This document shows, in pieces, positions 44,925-56,670 of a stretch of DNA of 64,000 nucleotides. The DNA comes from Oegoconia quadripuncta (Eukaryota; Arthropoda; Insecta; Lepidoptera; Autostichidae): assembly GCA_949316235.1 (NCBI GenBank), contig OX438745.1, positions 4,159,001 through 4,223,000 of the forward strand, in the 5' to 3' direction. Below the pieces are notes generated by a model that was not told the origin of the DNA, searched no databases, and worked only from the letters and a program-made list of their open reading frames with translations. Every line of letters starts with the position of its first letter. Positions within the stretch are counted from its first letter, which is position 1. A program made the translations under genes and the position numbers.

Positions 44925-45030
44925 AACAACCGGCATCGATTTGTCAGGAAACAGTAATATTAAAATGCCACTAGTGGTCACCTATCCAAGCAGTGACCAC
45001 GCCAGTTATTGCTTAACTTCGCTAATCGAA
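44925..45030 (-). mobile_element. 5S rRNA-derived SINE, copy 1
   Basis: Reverse complement reads TTAGCGAAGTTAAGCAATAA, CTGGCGTGGTCACTGCTTGG, ATAGGTGACCACTAGTGGCA. The first 50 bases match the pol III control region of 5S rRNA (GAAGTTAAGCAACG and GGATGGGTGACC). Followed by the same ACTAGTGGCATTTTAATAT as at 63.6 kb. Not a functional 5S gene: the 5' half is missing. Confidence 0.75.
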
Positions 45031-45164
45031 AACGAATAGTGAATACGACTCGGGGAGTACGTATATACGTTCGTAATTGGCATTAATAAAAGGAACTTTA
45101 GAGTTTCTCGGGCTTCTTCTCAACGGAGACTGTTGTTCCGAAAGCGTACCTTTCATAACTATAC

Positions 45165-45280
45165 ATTGGAAATTTAGGAAACTCTCGAGGAAACAAATGA
45201 TTATATCATCCAGATAAACCAGTCTAACTGTATTAAAAGCTAAGTATTTTAGAAAAGGCGTAACCAATTTTCTTCAAACC
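45165..45280. repeat. R12-related repeat
   Basis: Aligns with 15110-15250: ATCATCCAGATAAACCAGTC, TTAAAAGCTAAGTATTTTAG. Confidence 0.45.
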
Positions 45281-45502
45281 TTTTTTAAAGGCATGACGAG
45301 TTAGCACTTGACTAATTACACCGCGGATGTTAAGTGAAGATGAGGCCGAAGGTGGAAGCATACTGACGCGCGGCAACCCTACTTTATTTGACGAACTGGC
45401 TATCTTATCTCTGACAACCGTAACACTACAATGCTATTACCATTGCTATTTGGCGGTGGATTCAGATAAGATGGTGGTAGTTTAGCCAGGTCCTACCACT
45501 AT
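45281..45502 (-). mobile_element. SINE-1, head missing
   Basis: Left T run and GCATGACGAGTTAGCACTTG; right end in AGATAAGATGGTGGTAGTTT. Diverged; the tRNA head is absent. Confidence 0.8.
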
Positions 45503-45922
45503 GTTATTTATAAACATAAAAAAAATAGAAGACCCTCGAAATAATACACTAAAAAGCGAAATATTTTCGAAACTGCTAAACAAGGCTAAGAACCTGTCCC
45601 ATCTAGTCTTTCATAAAAAAAAAAGAATTATCATGTCTTGACGTATACCATTTGGGGCTTCTGTCCCCTTACGAAGGGGATAACTGGGTGAATGATTACA
45701 ACCCTCTTTATGTATTTCACGAAGCACCAATCTCCCATTGTTGTGTTTTGGATAAGAGGGATTCCATTAAAATTATAGGGTTCATGCTCCATAATATTTT
45801 CATATTGTCAGTGATACTGCAAAACCGCGTATCCAATATTTGCAATATGGCGCAACTGATAAAAGAATTTAAATTGAGATTGTTTTATTACCATCTCTGT
45901 AAAATTTTACTAAGGACTTTGT

Positions 45923-46072
45923 ATTGTTGTGTCCCGGTTGTCAGAAATAAGATAGCCAGTCCCCCAAATGTGTTGGGGTTTCCGGGTCAGTGCACTTCCA
46001 CCTTCGACCCCATTTTCACTTAGCATCAGGTGTGATTGAGGTCAAGTACCAACTCGTTGTGCATAAAAAAAA
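45923..46072 (+). mobile_element. SINE-1 3' half
   Basis: ATTGTTGTGTCCCGGTTGTC to CAACTCGTTGTGCAT plus A's. The 123-codon frame at 45652-46023 overlaps it and is not a gene. Confidence 0.85.
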
Positions 46073-46096
46073 TGTTTTTGCAGTAACATCATTTAG

Positions 46097-46590
46097 GATT
46101 AAAAGGTATCTAAAAGGATAACCTTTATAGGATCATTTCGTTTTCCGTCTGTCCGTCTATCAAGACCCTTTTATAAAATATCAAATACTTAGGTCTACGG
46201 TCCCTTGAAATTGTATAATAATCAAACTTTTAAATCTACGCAATCAATACGGCCATTTCTTTTTTATTTTTTTTTTATATGAGAGGGCGGTAAATGTTTT
46301 GACATTCGCATATAAATCAAAACCTAGTTTACCTGGACTGGATTACCCTTGACCTGGAATCATGAAATTTGGCAAGAAGCAAGATCTGAGCACGAGTAAA
46401 GAATAAAATCCATAAATCGTTAATTTGTAGCCATATCATATAAACAAATACATTTTTTGTTTCGAGACTCGATTCCCGTAATGACTACTTTCAAGTTTTT
46501 TTTTTTATATTACAAACTAGTTTCGCGTTTGTTTGCACAGAATCCTCGGTGCGCGAGTCAGACTCGGACTTATCCGGTTTTTTATTTAAG
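46097..46590 (+). repeat. R7, interrupted
   Basis: AGGATAACCTTTATAGGATC at the left, ATGAAATTTGGCAAGAAGCA mid, GAATCCTCGGTGCGCGAGTC at the right. At 46260-46290 a T run plus ATATGAGAGGGCGG is a tiny minus-strand LINE 3' end of the 34.9 kb type. Confidence 0.6.
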
Positions 46591-46851
46591 TTAAAAATAA
46601 GACTTACACAGTGACGTTTTAAATAAAAATCACATGGGGCATAATCGTTCGTTGTTCGTCATACCTTGACAGAAAAAAAAGTATTATGTTGCCGCCCTTT
46701 CCAGGTCTCGATCATATTTCGACTCCATTAATTCCTTAGTCGAGTTTTAATTCTGTAGTACACCCACGGGAAGACATAGAATGTTCTAATTTCGGGAACA
46801 GATGGCATGTTTAATTTTTTTAAGCTATATAATAATGTTATTTATTTATGT

Positions 46852-47179
46852 AACCGCCTCCGTGGCTCAATCTAAACAATATTGGATTTAAGATTCGAAG
46901 GTTCGATCCCCAGCGGGGTACATGTTTAAGTACTCGGTTTGGTTGGTGGTAGGGCATTTTAAATGTCCGCCTGGCTAGCTACCACCATGTTATCTAAATC
47001 TGCCGCCAAGCAGCAATGTTAATAGCATTGTTGTGTTCCGGTTGTCAGAGATAAGATAGCCAGTCCCCCAAATGTGTTGGGGTTTCCGGGTCAGTACGCT
47101 TTCACCTTCGACCTCATTTTCACTTAACATCAGGTGTAAATGAGGTCAACTACGAAACCGTCGTGCATAAAAAAAAAAG
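46852..47179 (+). mobile_element. SINE-1, full length
   Basis: AACCGCCTCCGTGGCTCAAT head, B box GGTTCGATCCC, hairpin body, CATCAGGTGTAAATGAGGTC and CGTGCAT plus A tail. One of the best preserved copies. Confidence 0.92.
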
Positions 47180-48179
47180 ATACTATTTACTTACTGTCAA
47201 ATTTCAACTTCCGGGTCTCAGAAAGTGGTTTTTGGTTCCGTGGGCGGTGTTTCCCTATACGGGTGCGAGTGCGACGGGGTGTATGCATTACCGTGTGCTA
47301 GAGGGGGACAGGGACAGGGCGACGACCTCTAAAACAAATCGTTGAAGGGTTCGGTTTCAGTAGAGTCAGAAGAAAAGTCGCTGAAATCTATTATACTCTA
47401 TACGCTTCGTCCGCATGGAATTATTTTGTACAGGAATTTTATTTTATTTTCTTGGGAAAACCAACAGCTGTTTTACAAATTATCACTTAAACTAAGAAAC
47501 TGAAAGCCAATTAGAGGTTTCCACTGATAGATTATATGATTATAGGATAAAATATAACCTATGTCCTATTTTATCCTATAATAATCTATCTCTTTGCCAA
47601 ATTTTATATTTAGCTAAGTAGCTACGTTCGACTTTCCCGCCTAAGTAGCGCTTAGTAACTCTCGCGTATTATTATAATTGGGGTGGATTACAGAAAATAT
47701 CTAAGAAGCATGAAAAAGTTGCTTTTTTTTTTCAAAAATATAAAGACATAAATTGATCGATTTTATTGAAACGCAAGAGTTCTGAGTATCTTCTGCGGCT
47801 CAATGAGGTTCAAATGAATCAATGGCTACTTTATATTATCTAAAAATAATTTACTGAGTCGTGAAATCTTAAATATTTCGATCGACGTCATTGATCGATT
47901 TTTCGAAACAGTTACATGAGTTCTAATTATATTCTCCGACGCAATGAAATTCACAGTGGTAATTTTAATCTAATAGTCTAACTAAATACCTACACTATAC
48001 CTAAAGCAAGCTACTGATTTGTTATAAAGCATCTGTATTTTATTTTATCCATGTGCAAAAAAATTTGGAAAGTTATTCAACGCAGGCGAAGCCGCGGGCG
48101 GAAAGCTGGTTACACATAAACATGGAAATTAAAAATGTGATTTATGGTGGCCTTATCACTGGAACACCCGTGTTTATTT
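47180..48179. other. unassigned DNA with a hairpin and R10 pieces
   Basis: A CpG-richer patch at 47215-47310. TATAGGATAAAATA (47541-47554) and TATTTTATCCTATA (47567-47580) are perfect inverted arms, extended outward by GATAGATTAT / ATAATCTATC. R10 scrap AGGCGAAGCCGCGGGCGGAA at about 48084. Confidence 0.4.
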
Positions 48180-48300
48180 TTTCCCATAGCTGTGGGTTGT
48201 CTGGAAGAGATCGCTTTTAGTGATAAGACCGCTTAATTGTATTCTATCGTTATCATCAAAAATTATTGTAAATATTTTTTTGCATACATACTTATTGTAT
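48180..48300 (+). mobile_element. LINE 3' UTR
   Basis: TGGAAGAGATCGCTTTTAGT, GATAAGACCGC, then a TTGTATTGTATTATT-type tail. Plus-strand equivalent of 24.6 kb. Confidence 0.6.
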
Positions 48301-48304
48301 TGTA

Positions 48305-48545
48305 TTATTTATTTATATTTTATATTTCTCGAACACTTACACCAATCGTCTAGTCCCAAACTAAAGCTTGTGCTATGGACACTAGATAACGGATAAACAT
48401 ACATAAATATTTATATAAACACCCATGACTCGATAATAAATATACATATTCATCAGATAAACATTTGCCCATTGCGGGATTCGAACCCGCAATCGTTGGT
48501 TTCTTTGACAGGGTCAACTAAATTCGTCACTACACGGCGTCGTCG
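48305..48545 (-). mobile_element. SINE-B, full length
   Basis: TTCTCGAACACTTACACCAA at the left; B box reversed (GGGATTCGAACCCGCAATCG) at about 48476; head rearranged at the right (GGCGTCGTCGTCAG). Confidence 0.85.
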
Positions 48546-48570
48546 TCAGTTTATTTGTGGTAAAAAAACA

Positions 48571-48716
48571 TTACATAAATATTTATATAAACACCCATGA
48601 CTCGATAATAAATATTCATATTCATCACACAAACATTTACCCCTTGCGGGATTCGAACCCGCAATCGTTGGTTTCTTTGACAGGGTCAACGTAATTGGTC
48701 ACTACACCAAACCAAT
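48571..48716 (-). mobile_element. second SINE-B head, tandem copy
   Basis: 48572-48712 repeats 48400-48540 with few differences at a 172-bp offset, including shared private variants (ACACCCATGACTCGATAATA and TTTCTTTGACAGGGTCAAC). The 3' half is missing. Confidence 0.8.
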
Positions 48717-49197
48717 TAGTGGTAAAAGCGGTTACATTCAAATTTAGTCGATTTGCTGTCTGTACTCATCTAGGCACACCCTATCCGCTAGGCTTGTTAT
48801 AAGGAACAGACAGGGACCTAGGCTAAAAATTGCTAGGGTGCACTACTGACATGCACACACATAAATACAATTGTTACCGTTGTTTTGGGGAGTGTGTGCT
48901 TTTGAGTGTGCCGGAGTGCCTTCGCCAAGTGTGTGTAAATTAGTAGGTATCATGACAAAAAACGCGCCAAGTCTCCAGTGGATTTTTTTTGTCTGATTTG
49001 CTATTGCTATTTTTTTATTGTACTTATTTGCACGAGCGTTTAAACTTAACTACCTACTCTTAAACGCTTTATTACTACAAATATTTTGAAATATCTAATT
49101 TCCTTTCTCTTCTGTGTTCACCATTCGTACTTGATATGTTACCTACTTCTCTATGGAAACAATTTGGTCTTTGATCTATCTATAGCTACTTTTTTTT
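48717..49197. other. unassigned DNA
   Basis: A short GTGTG-rich string at 48890-48940 (GTGCCTTCGCCAAGTGTGTG). No coding signal. Confidence 0.35.
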
Positions 49198-49458
49198 GAC
49201 GACCTGTTTGGTGTAGTGGTTAGAAACGCTGCTATTATACCAAATGGTCGCGGGTTCCAATCCCGCTAGGTATTATGTTTGTATGTTGAATACAGACATG
49301 TGTTCCCGAGTTATGGATGTTTATCATTTATACATGTATTTATTTAATTATTTACAATAAAATTATATTGGTGTAGTTTATCAAGCATCTGGTATCCATA
49401 ACACAAGCCTAGATGCTTACTGTGGACCTAGATGGCGCTGTGTGTTTGTGCAAAAAAA
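49198..49458 (+). mobile_element. SINE-A
   Basis: GACGACCTGTTTGGTGTAGT; B box changed to GGTTCCAATCC; 3' block GATGGCGCTGTGTG, tail short. Confidence 0.85.
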
Positions 49459-49572
49459 TTAATAGTCTTACACGTCCCACAAGAAAAAGTCCGAAGTTAC
49501 GGGCGTCCGAAGCTATACCCCTGGTCCGTCTGTCCAAATTGTGAGTGGACCAACGCTGCGTTTGCCAGTACG

Positions 49573-49907
49573 TTTTTTTTAATGTACGACGGGTTCGTAC
49601 TAGACCTCAATCCCACCTGATGTTAAGTGAAGATGAGGTCGAAGGTGGAAGCGTACTGACCCGGAAACCCCAACGCATTTGGGGTACTGGCTACCTTATC
49701 TCTGACTACCGGAACACAACAATGCTATTAACATTGCTGCTTGGCGGCAGATTTAGATAAGATGGTGGTAGCTAGCCAGGCGGACATTTTAAAATGCCTT
49801 ACCACCAACCAAACCGAGTACTTAAACATGTACCCCACTGGGGATCGAACCCGCGACCTCCGAATCGTAAACCCAATGTTGTTTACATTGAGCCACGGAG
49901 GCGGTTG
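49573..49907 (-). mobile_element. SINE-1, full length
   Basis: Left T run, ACCTCAATCCCACCTGATGT, right end AGCCACGGAGGCGGTT. B box reversed GGGGATCGAACCC. Confidence 0.9.
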
Positions 49908-50615
49908 AACCATTGCGTAGTCACCAGTCAAGAATTTTATTCTCTAAGGTTACATATCGGCTTCCACCATGAGCTATTCGTCCTTTTGTCATAACATACA
50001 TATCACGTGTTACCCAAACTTGTGTTATGGTGAATTAAAAATGTACTGGACAGTTTAATCTGAAAAATAAAACCCTGTGCAGTTGGTGACAATCCACACC
50101 TGCCCCGATACGGCACGTACGCCCTACAATTTTTGTAAACAACAAGAACTTCTGTTTTTCCGTGTTCGATTATCTTACAATGAAAAAAAAGATTTAAAAA
50201 AAACGACTTCAAAAAACCCGGAAAAAATAATTTAATTAAACTACTGCAATAATAATAACTGAAAAGTATAAAATAATAAACCAGAGCAGAATGTTCTTTA
50301 TAGATAGATATACACTATTATATATAATGAGAATACAATACAATTTATATGCTATACAATAATAGTTAGGTATAATAATGAAATTAAAAATATATACAAT
50401 AGGTACTTTTTGAAGTCGGTGCCTGCCTAGCCTATAAAATACACAATCAATAAAACAGTAAAAATACGCCCCGAATACAGAACCTCCTCCTTTTTTGAAG
50501 TCGTTTAAAAATTAAACATGTTGATATTTTAGTATATAAGTGGCATTAATATGTCTCCAATTACAGCTACCGATCGCTTTATACTGACATGCGCCGTGTA
50601 CTTCAACATCATCTA
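49908..50615. other. unassigned AT-rich DNA
   Basis: Contains a segment (GCCCCGAATACAGAACCTCC) shared with 2.05 kb. Nothing else recognised. Confidence 0.35.
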
Positions 50616-50887
50616 ACGACCTGTTTGGTGCAGTGGTTAGAAATTCTGCTGCTATACCAGAAGGTCGCGGGTTCGAATCCCGCTAGGGACATATGTTTGT
50701 ATGATGAATACAGACATGTGTTCCCGAGTTATGGATGTTTTTCATTTATACGTGTATTTATTTACAAAAATAAATGTATTTGTGTAGTTTATCAACCATC
50801 TGGTATCCATAATGCAAGCCTAGTTGCTTAGTGTGGAACTAGATGGCGCTGTGTGTATGTGCAAAGATATTTATTATTATTATTATA
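50616..50887 (+). mobile_element. SINE-A, full length
   Basis: ACGACCTGTTTGGTGCAGTG, B box GGTTCGAATCC, GATGGCGCTGTGTG and a TTATTA tail. Confidence 0.9.
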
Positions 50888-50889
50888 TC

Positions 50890-51010
50890 TGATTTAAGAG
50901 CCATGCTCTTGTCGGTGGAGATTTTTCCATATCTCTCTGCTCTCCACCTTCCTCTTGACCTCCTGATACGATACGACGTTCAACTTCTCTTTTATCTGCT
51001 GTGTACTTAC
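50890..51010 (-). repeat. R14, LINE-like segment
   Basis: GAGCCATGCTCTTGTCGGTG, CTCTCCACCTTCCTCTTGAC, CTCCTGATACGATACGACG. Homologous to 62005-62110. Likely a coding piece of a transposon in reverse, family not identified. Confidence 0.4.
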
Positions 51011-51436
51011 ATTACATAATTTCTCAGAAGCACCTCAAACCAATTGGGGATTTGCCAGTTCAAAATTAATCAGCTGACTAAATTGCGTACCTACATTTTG
51101 TACCAAATCAAAATAGGCGTGACAGGTACTTTCCAAGACTCGACCTCTTTTTACATCCTGCTCAAAAATTCTACATGTAAACTTCTAATTCTATCATAAT
51201 TATTTTTTTTTATATTTGCACGCTACAATGTCAGCAGATTTTGCACGGGACTTTCTTTTTTGGCCCATCTAATGTATACCCAAATCAAGCAAATAAATGA
51301 TTTTATTTCGTATATTAGTCTTTAATGTAATAAGAATAGAAGACAGGTGTGATGATAACAGTTTGTTGTTCTATTATATCATAAGGGTTTTCTAAATTTT
51401 CAATTTGTTAATATTTTCGCGAATCCAGTTTTTAAT

Positions 51437-51462
51437 AAAAAAAAAAAAAAAAAAAAAAAATT
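51437..51462 (+). repeat. poly(A) run of about 26
   Basis: Uninterrupted A run after CCAGTTTTTAATA. Could be the tail of an unrecognised retroposed sequence; none identified upstream. Confidence 0.8.
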
Positions 51463-51617
51463 AAATTTTAAATTGTTTTTACTAATTACCGATTTGTGAC
51501 CGTCGCAATTTTCTTAAAATGTCGCGTTTTAGAAGTAGTCAAATTATCGATCATTTGCTAGGAGTGTCAACCATTAAGTAATATAAACCACAGTGTAGTA
51601 GGCATATGGCACACAGT

Positions 51618-51792
51618 GTAGTATGAACACAGGTTATGGATGTTTCTGATTAACATATTCACTTACAAAAAAATATGTATTTGTGTAGTTTATCAACCAT
51701 CTGGTATCCATGACACAAGCCTAGATGCTTACTGTGGACCTAGATGGCGCTGTGTGTATGCGCAAAGATATTTATTTATTTATTTATTATTA
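51618..51792 (+). mobile_element. SINE-A lacking its tRNA head
   Basis: Starts near GTATGAACACAGGTTATGGA and continues to GATGGCGCTGTGTG and a TTTATTTATTA tail. Confidence 0.75.
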
Positions 51793-52440
51793 TACATTTA
51801 GTTTCTAGCGAACCAAAGAAAGTCTTTGGTAGTTAAATCTAGCACTTATTGCTAGCAAATATAAAAATCTCACAAATATACGTTGCTACTTAGTTTTTCT
51901 ATTTGCAATTAAGCCAGCTCTATTAGCAAAGCACTATTGAGATTGCTTGTGAGAGCTGTGGAGACTTCATTTGTTTATTGAAAAGAAACAATGTGAAATA
52001 ATTGAGAAACGTTAACTAGGTAATAATGGACTCGTCTTACAATATTATTATTGGGATATTTAATTATTTGGAGTAAAAACATAAAAAGAAATGGTGAAAA
52101 ATTATGCTTTTACCACGTCTAATTTCAATGTTTTACGAGCATTGTTAATATAATTAAATATTGATACAAAGTTTAAATCACTTCCAATCCCATAGATTTT
52201 CTGATGATGAGTTGGATAATATTATTCGTCGTAAACCATACTAAATTGATTTGTCATCACCAAGTCGCTTCACATAAACTAATAATTTATGACGGTGATT
52301 TAATTTTAAACAATTATTTAGAATAAAACTGTTCCATTGCCTCAAAAACTTATTAGATAAACAACGATGGATGCTATTATTGGTATTGGTATCTATTATT
52401 TTATATATATTTTTTTAAGACATTGGTGCACAACCTACTT
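51793..52440. other. AT-rich DNA, nothing recognised
   Basis: No shared repeat or coding signal seen. Confidence 0.35.
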
Positions 52441-52568
52441 GCTTTTATCCCGCTCCACGCTTAATAGAGATAAGACTACCTGGTTTTACAATTTTTTTTT
52501 AAAGTTTTATTTGTGAAGTGCATTGTAGAATTTTTGTGCAATAAAGTGTACTTGATTGATTGATTGGA
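52441..52568 (+). mobile_element. LINE 3' UTR with TTGA tail
   Basis: CTTAATAGAGATAAGACTAC leads to TTGTGCAATAAAGTGTACTT and GATTGATTGATTGG. Confidence 0.6.
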
Positions 52569-52852
52569 TGCGACATTTAAATAAAAACTATTGACAATAA
52601 AAAATGGCTCGGACAATAAAAAACAGGACATGTTCCCAGTTTCCAAAACTATTTTTAATTATTTTCCTCTCCCTAAAGTTATATGGAAAGTAGTGAAAGG
52701 TGGATTGGCTAAACTTATTATTAAATGATTTTAAAGTTGGCTTTTTCTCGTGACCTATATCTTTTTTGCAAAAATTATACTAATTTATAAAACCAGTGAG
52801 AGTGAATCGAAACTAAGATAGACACACATATAGTTTATTTATTATTTAATTT

Positions 52853-53138
52853 TTAGGAGCCCATACTGTCCCACTGCTGGGTAAAGGCCTCCCTCCTCTC
52901 TCTCCACGGCTCTCTATTACAGGCCTCCTCCGACCAGTTGGTTAGTAACTTATCCAACTCATCCCTCCATCTCCTTTTCGGTCTGCCGCGACGCCTTCTT
53001 TCTAATGGTGGGCTCCAGGTGGTGGCGATTTTGGTCCACATATCGTCTGGCATGCGACAAACATGGCCCGCCCAGTCCCACTTCAGCTTGGCGGCCGTTG
53101 TGGCTATGTCAGCAACAAGGGCCTTAGAGCGAAGTGTA
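52853..53138 (-). pseudogene. RTE-like reverse-transcriptase C-terminus, best preserved
   Basis: The minus-strand frame from about 53138 to the stop at 52853 is uninterrupted: TLRSKALVADIATTAAKLKW, DWAGHVCRMPDDMWTKIA, then TTWSPPLERRRRGRPKRRW and EAFTQQWDSMGS. KWxWAGHVxRM...GRPxxRW...EAFxQQW is the signature tail of endonuclease/reverse-transcriptase proteins of RTE-like elements. About 95 codons survive without the catalytic YxDD region, so not functional. The sequence differs from the 5.8/29.1/37.0 kb relics, suggesting a second lineage. Confidence 0.8.
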
Positions 53139-53627
53139 GTGTTATATAGACATATATAGTAATTATTGTAAATAATTTTGGATAATAAATAGTCGTATTT
53201 GTATGGTATTGTAAATATTACAAAATATATTTAATTTTTAAAGGCTACTCTACAACTTTCCATATTCCAATTCCACCCACTAAATTGCCATTTGCTAATT
53301 AGATCAGAACAGTCTAATAATTGAAGTTGTGTCACCTGTGTGGGACTGAAACGGACTATGCAAGTAGAGCAATGGTAAAAGGAGACGGCGAACATTGTTT
53401 TTGTAGCTCCTAGAATAGGAGAAGTATAGATTGGTTTACGAGAATTGCATTTAAATGGTTTCATTATATTCTTGTTTTCGATACTTAGATACTAGATTGT
53501 GCATGCATGACATTTGCATAGTAATTTTATAAAAACTTAAAGCTCCTGTGGATTTTGATTAAGAAAATAGTAGGGGACGTATAAAAATTTACAAGCACCA
53601 AGTATTTTGTGGAATTCTCATTTTATT
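53139..53627. other. unassigned DNA
   Basis: No shared repeat seen. The 77-codon frame at 53231-53464 (-) has no recognisable motif. Confidence 0.3.
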
Positions 53628-53835
53628 ACCACCTCCGTGGCTCAATGTAAACAACATAGGCTTTACGAAAAGGAGGTCGCGGGAGGTACATATTTAGTAC
53701 TCGTTTTGGCTGGTAGTAGAGCAATTTGAAATGTGCGCCTGACCACCTACCGCCATCTTATCGAAGTCTGCCGCCAAACAGCAATGTTAATAGCATTATT
53801 GTGTTCCGGTTGTCACACATAAGATAGCCAGTCTT
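53628..53835 (+). mobile_element. SINE-1 5' part
   Basis: ACCACCTCCGTGGCTCAATG head; part of the B box lost (AGGTCGCGGGAGGTACAT); body to AAGATAGCCAGTCTTC, then broken. Confidence 0.8.
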
Positions 53836-53858
53836 CAGCCAGCCCATAAAGTTTTGAG

Positions 53859-53931
53859 TATAAATAAAAATAAATAAATATTTCGGACACTTACACCAAT
53901 TATCTTGGCCCACACTAAGCAAGGCTTATAT
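53859..53931 (-). mobile_element. SINE-B 3' end
   Basis: AAATATTTCGGACACTTACA, CCAATTATCTTGGCCCACAC, TAAGCAAGGC. Only the 3' quarter. Confidence 0.65.
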
Positions 53932-55203
53932 TAATAATTTTTATCATTCCGCCTATCCTGTGACAAAACGCTGTACACGCCACTGGTAGATCGCTATCTC
54001 TAATGACAATAACCAAACAGCAATCTCCATCCCATCCGCCGGGAGATGGCTAAGAGCACCTCATTTGCTAACTTCTCGATCGATTCAACCTAGAGCGAGA
54101 CAAGAAAGAAGTCACTTTGCAAAACAAAAGGCTAAAGTCCAAAGAAAAAGTCCCAATTACGTTCCCAGTCTAACCCTCCCTCGCCTCATTCCGACCCTTG
54201 TGGGGTCGGGTGCCTTTGAACGCGAGCAAAATTAACCTGAAAGCGATTTTGATACTTTTATGACCAATAAAAAATATGATGAAATATGTGTCCTTACTGC
54301 CAATATTATTACAAAATAACTATTCTAAACATTTTTGACTTTTGGCAACTTTCCTTTTTTTAACTTTTCAGTCGTTTACTTAAACTTCGCTTCCTACAAA
54401 ATCAGGGTCAATTTTCATTTGCTGTAAATTATTATTTTGAATTGTGTATTTTAAAAAAGGCAATCGAAATTTTACTTCAAATTTTTGAAGACAGCAAACT
54501 TTACTAGAAATCTCTTTCACTTTTAAAAATAAGAGAATTGTATTACGTAAGTGTAACTATATTCATCTTAAAATTAAAACGTTATTTTAAATTTAGACAA
54601 TTTTTCGATTGCACGGTCGAAAAAAATTAACACACAAATGAATTTTATTCAGTATTTTCGTCGATTTTGTGCCCGGCACAAGCAAGCTACTTTAAAAAAA
54701 TACTCCAAAGTAGTTTTACCACCGACCACCTTTTCAAACCCCAAAGACGTTTGTCTAAGTTAGAAGACTTAACTTTATTTGTATCAGTGCAACGCTAAAA
54801 CGGTTGAATAGATATGAAAACGGTTTTTATTTTCGAAACTTACGAGATGGTCGTTAGCTATGTTTAATGGGAACCGATGAAACTGTTTCCACGATATTTA
54901 GCTTAAAACTAAGTTGGTTTTCGTTTCGAGAGACGTCGGGAGCCTTGCCTGAATTACTTGCCTTAGTAGAAATTGATGCCATAGACAATATCGTACACGT
55001 GGCCGCATTCTGGTCGTCGAGAATTTGAAGTCTTTTGCCATCGACTCGCTAAGACAAAGAAGAAAAAATTACCTTGTTGTAATCCAGTTCATACTATATA
55101 GCACGGAAGGTAGTGAATAAACCGATGTATTAAAATCGATGTGGAGTACACGATACTCAGTACTATATATTACTTGACAGATGTTTGTGATTTAGATTCT
55201 AAA
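53932..55203. other. mostly unassigned DNA
   Basis: R12 in reverse at about 54825-54940 (GCTATGTTTAATGGGAACCG). No coding gene seen. Confidence 0.35.
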
Positions 55204-55440
55204 GCTAAATAAACACCATCATCATTCATTTCATTTCGCGTTCCCTCGTATAGAGTCATAGTCCACCACCCTGGCCCAATGCGGGTTGGGGACTTCACAT
55301 GCCTTAGAATTTTTATTGCTCAGTCATGCAGGTTTCCTCACGTTGTTTTCCTTCACCGTTTAAGAACAGTCAGATAAATGCACATAAGTAATTATATTAA
55401 ATTAAATTTAAAAAGTCATTGATACACCGGTAACCACCGA
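55204..55440 (-). mobile_element. SINE-C, head missing
   Basis: TAGTCCACCACCCTGGCCCA, ATGCAGGTTTCCTCACGTTG, AAAAAGTCATTGATACACCG. The 3' extremity is altered and the tRNA head replaced. Confidence 0.7.
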
Positions 55441-56000
55441 CGCTCATAACTAAACATATTTTGTAAGAAATATTTGTAAATGTCTTGAAATGAAGAAAAT
55501 TGAAATTAAGTTTTCCATTACGCTCCTCTGTCACCGGACACCCACCTCAAACCCAAAGAGTTTTATTGCACTGTCCGAAGGAAGTAATTTCGTAGGTCCG
55601 ACTTTTAGTTTTTAAGAAAGTTCATTTTGCTCCCCAGACATTTTTCTAGCAATTTCACTCGCAGTGGATACAATACCTAGGTGTACGGTAGGTGTTTCGA
55701 TACAAAACTTTCTTTAAAACAAGTTTGAGGATTATTTTCTTTAACTTGTGGATGGATTTTTAACACTCATTTTAACTTTCCAATGGTATTCTTTTAGACT
55801 TTTAAATTTTATAGTTACGTGAAACTGCTGGGGCACCGCTTCCTGCAACTAGATGCGGGTATGGCCCATGCGTACCCAGGGCAGATGAATTTTGTATCAG
55901 AACGCTATTGTTATCAAGTAAATAAGATTGTGTGGTGAATCAGGACAATATATAGAATAGAACAATAAAATCTCTTCATACTTAAATCATACAATAAATT
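55441..56000. other. unassigned DNA
   Basis: No shared repeat or coding signal seen. Confidence 0.35.
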
Positions 56001-56069
56001 CGACCTCATCTTCACTTAACATCAGGTGTGATTGAGGTCAAGTACCAACTCGTTGTGCATAAAAAAAAA
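56001..56069 (+). mobile_element. SINE-1 3' end
   Basis: CGACCTCATCTTCACTTAAC to CAACTCGTTGTGCAT and A's. Confidence 0.8.
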
Positions 56070-56145
56070 TATTTTCAAAATATGAAAATATTTTTTTTCG
56101 AGATTCGTCATAATCTGATGATTTACATAAACAGATAGTGTGACG

Positions 56146-56401
56146 AATAATAAATAAAAATATTTTGCACATACACACAGCGCCATCTAGTTCCACAATA
56201 AGCAACTAGGCTTGTATTATGGATACCGAATGGTTGATAAACTACACAAATATTTTTAAATACATTATATAAATGAGAAACACCCATAACCCGGGAACAC
56301 ATGTCTGTATTCATCATACAAACATATGCCCCTAGCGGGATTCGAACCCGCGACCTTTTGGTATAGCAGTCAGAGTTTCTAACCACTACACTAAACGGGT
56401 C
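56146..56401 (-). mobile_element. SINE-A, full length
   Basis: ACACACAGCGCCATCTAGTT; B box reversed at about 56338; right end TACACTAAACGGGTCT. Confidence 0.9.
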
Positions 56402-56454
56402 TAACATGGTAAATAAACCCCGAATGATATTCAAACATTATCATCCAAACAGAA

Positions 56455-56670
56455 CAAAAAACTGCATTAAATCTAATATGCTTGAAACGATTAACCGATT
56501 TTCATCAAGCAAGAACCTCGCACCTCGTTTAGTTTTTAATACAAGAACCGCATCATTCTACAAATCGGACCAGATGCATTACTGTAATACATCTGGGCAA
56601 AGGCTGGACATATATACACCCACAACCATCAAACACATTACTGGTCGTTTTTCGTCGGGAGTTAAAATCT
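56455..56670 (+). repeat. R12
   Basis: CGATTAACCGATTTTCATCA to TTCGTCGGGAGTTAAAATC. The 119-codon frame here is incidental. Confidence 0.5.

Noticed and set aside
45652..46023. 123-codon frame
   Set aside because: Its last third is the SINE-1 3' half; no coding signal in the rest.
48400..48716. CRISPR-like direct repeats
   Set aside because: Only two units of about 140 bp, explained as a tandemly duplicated SINE head in eukaryotic DNA.
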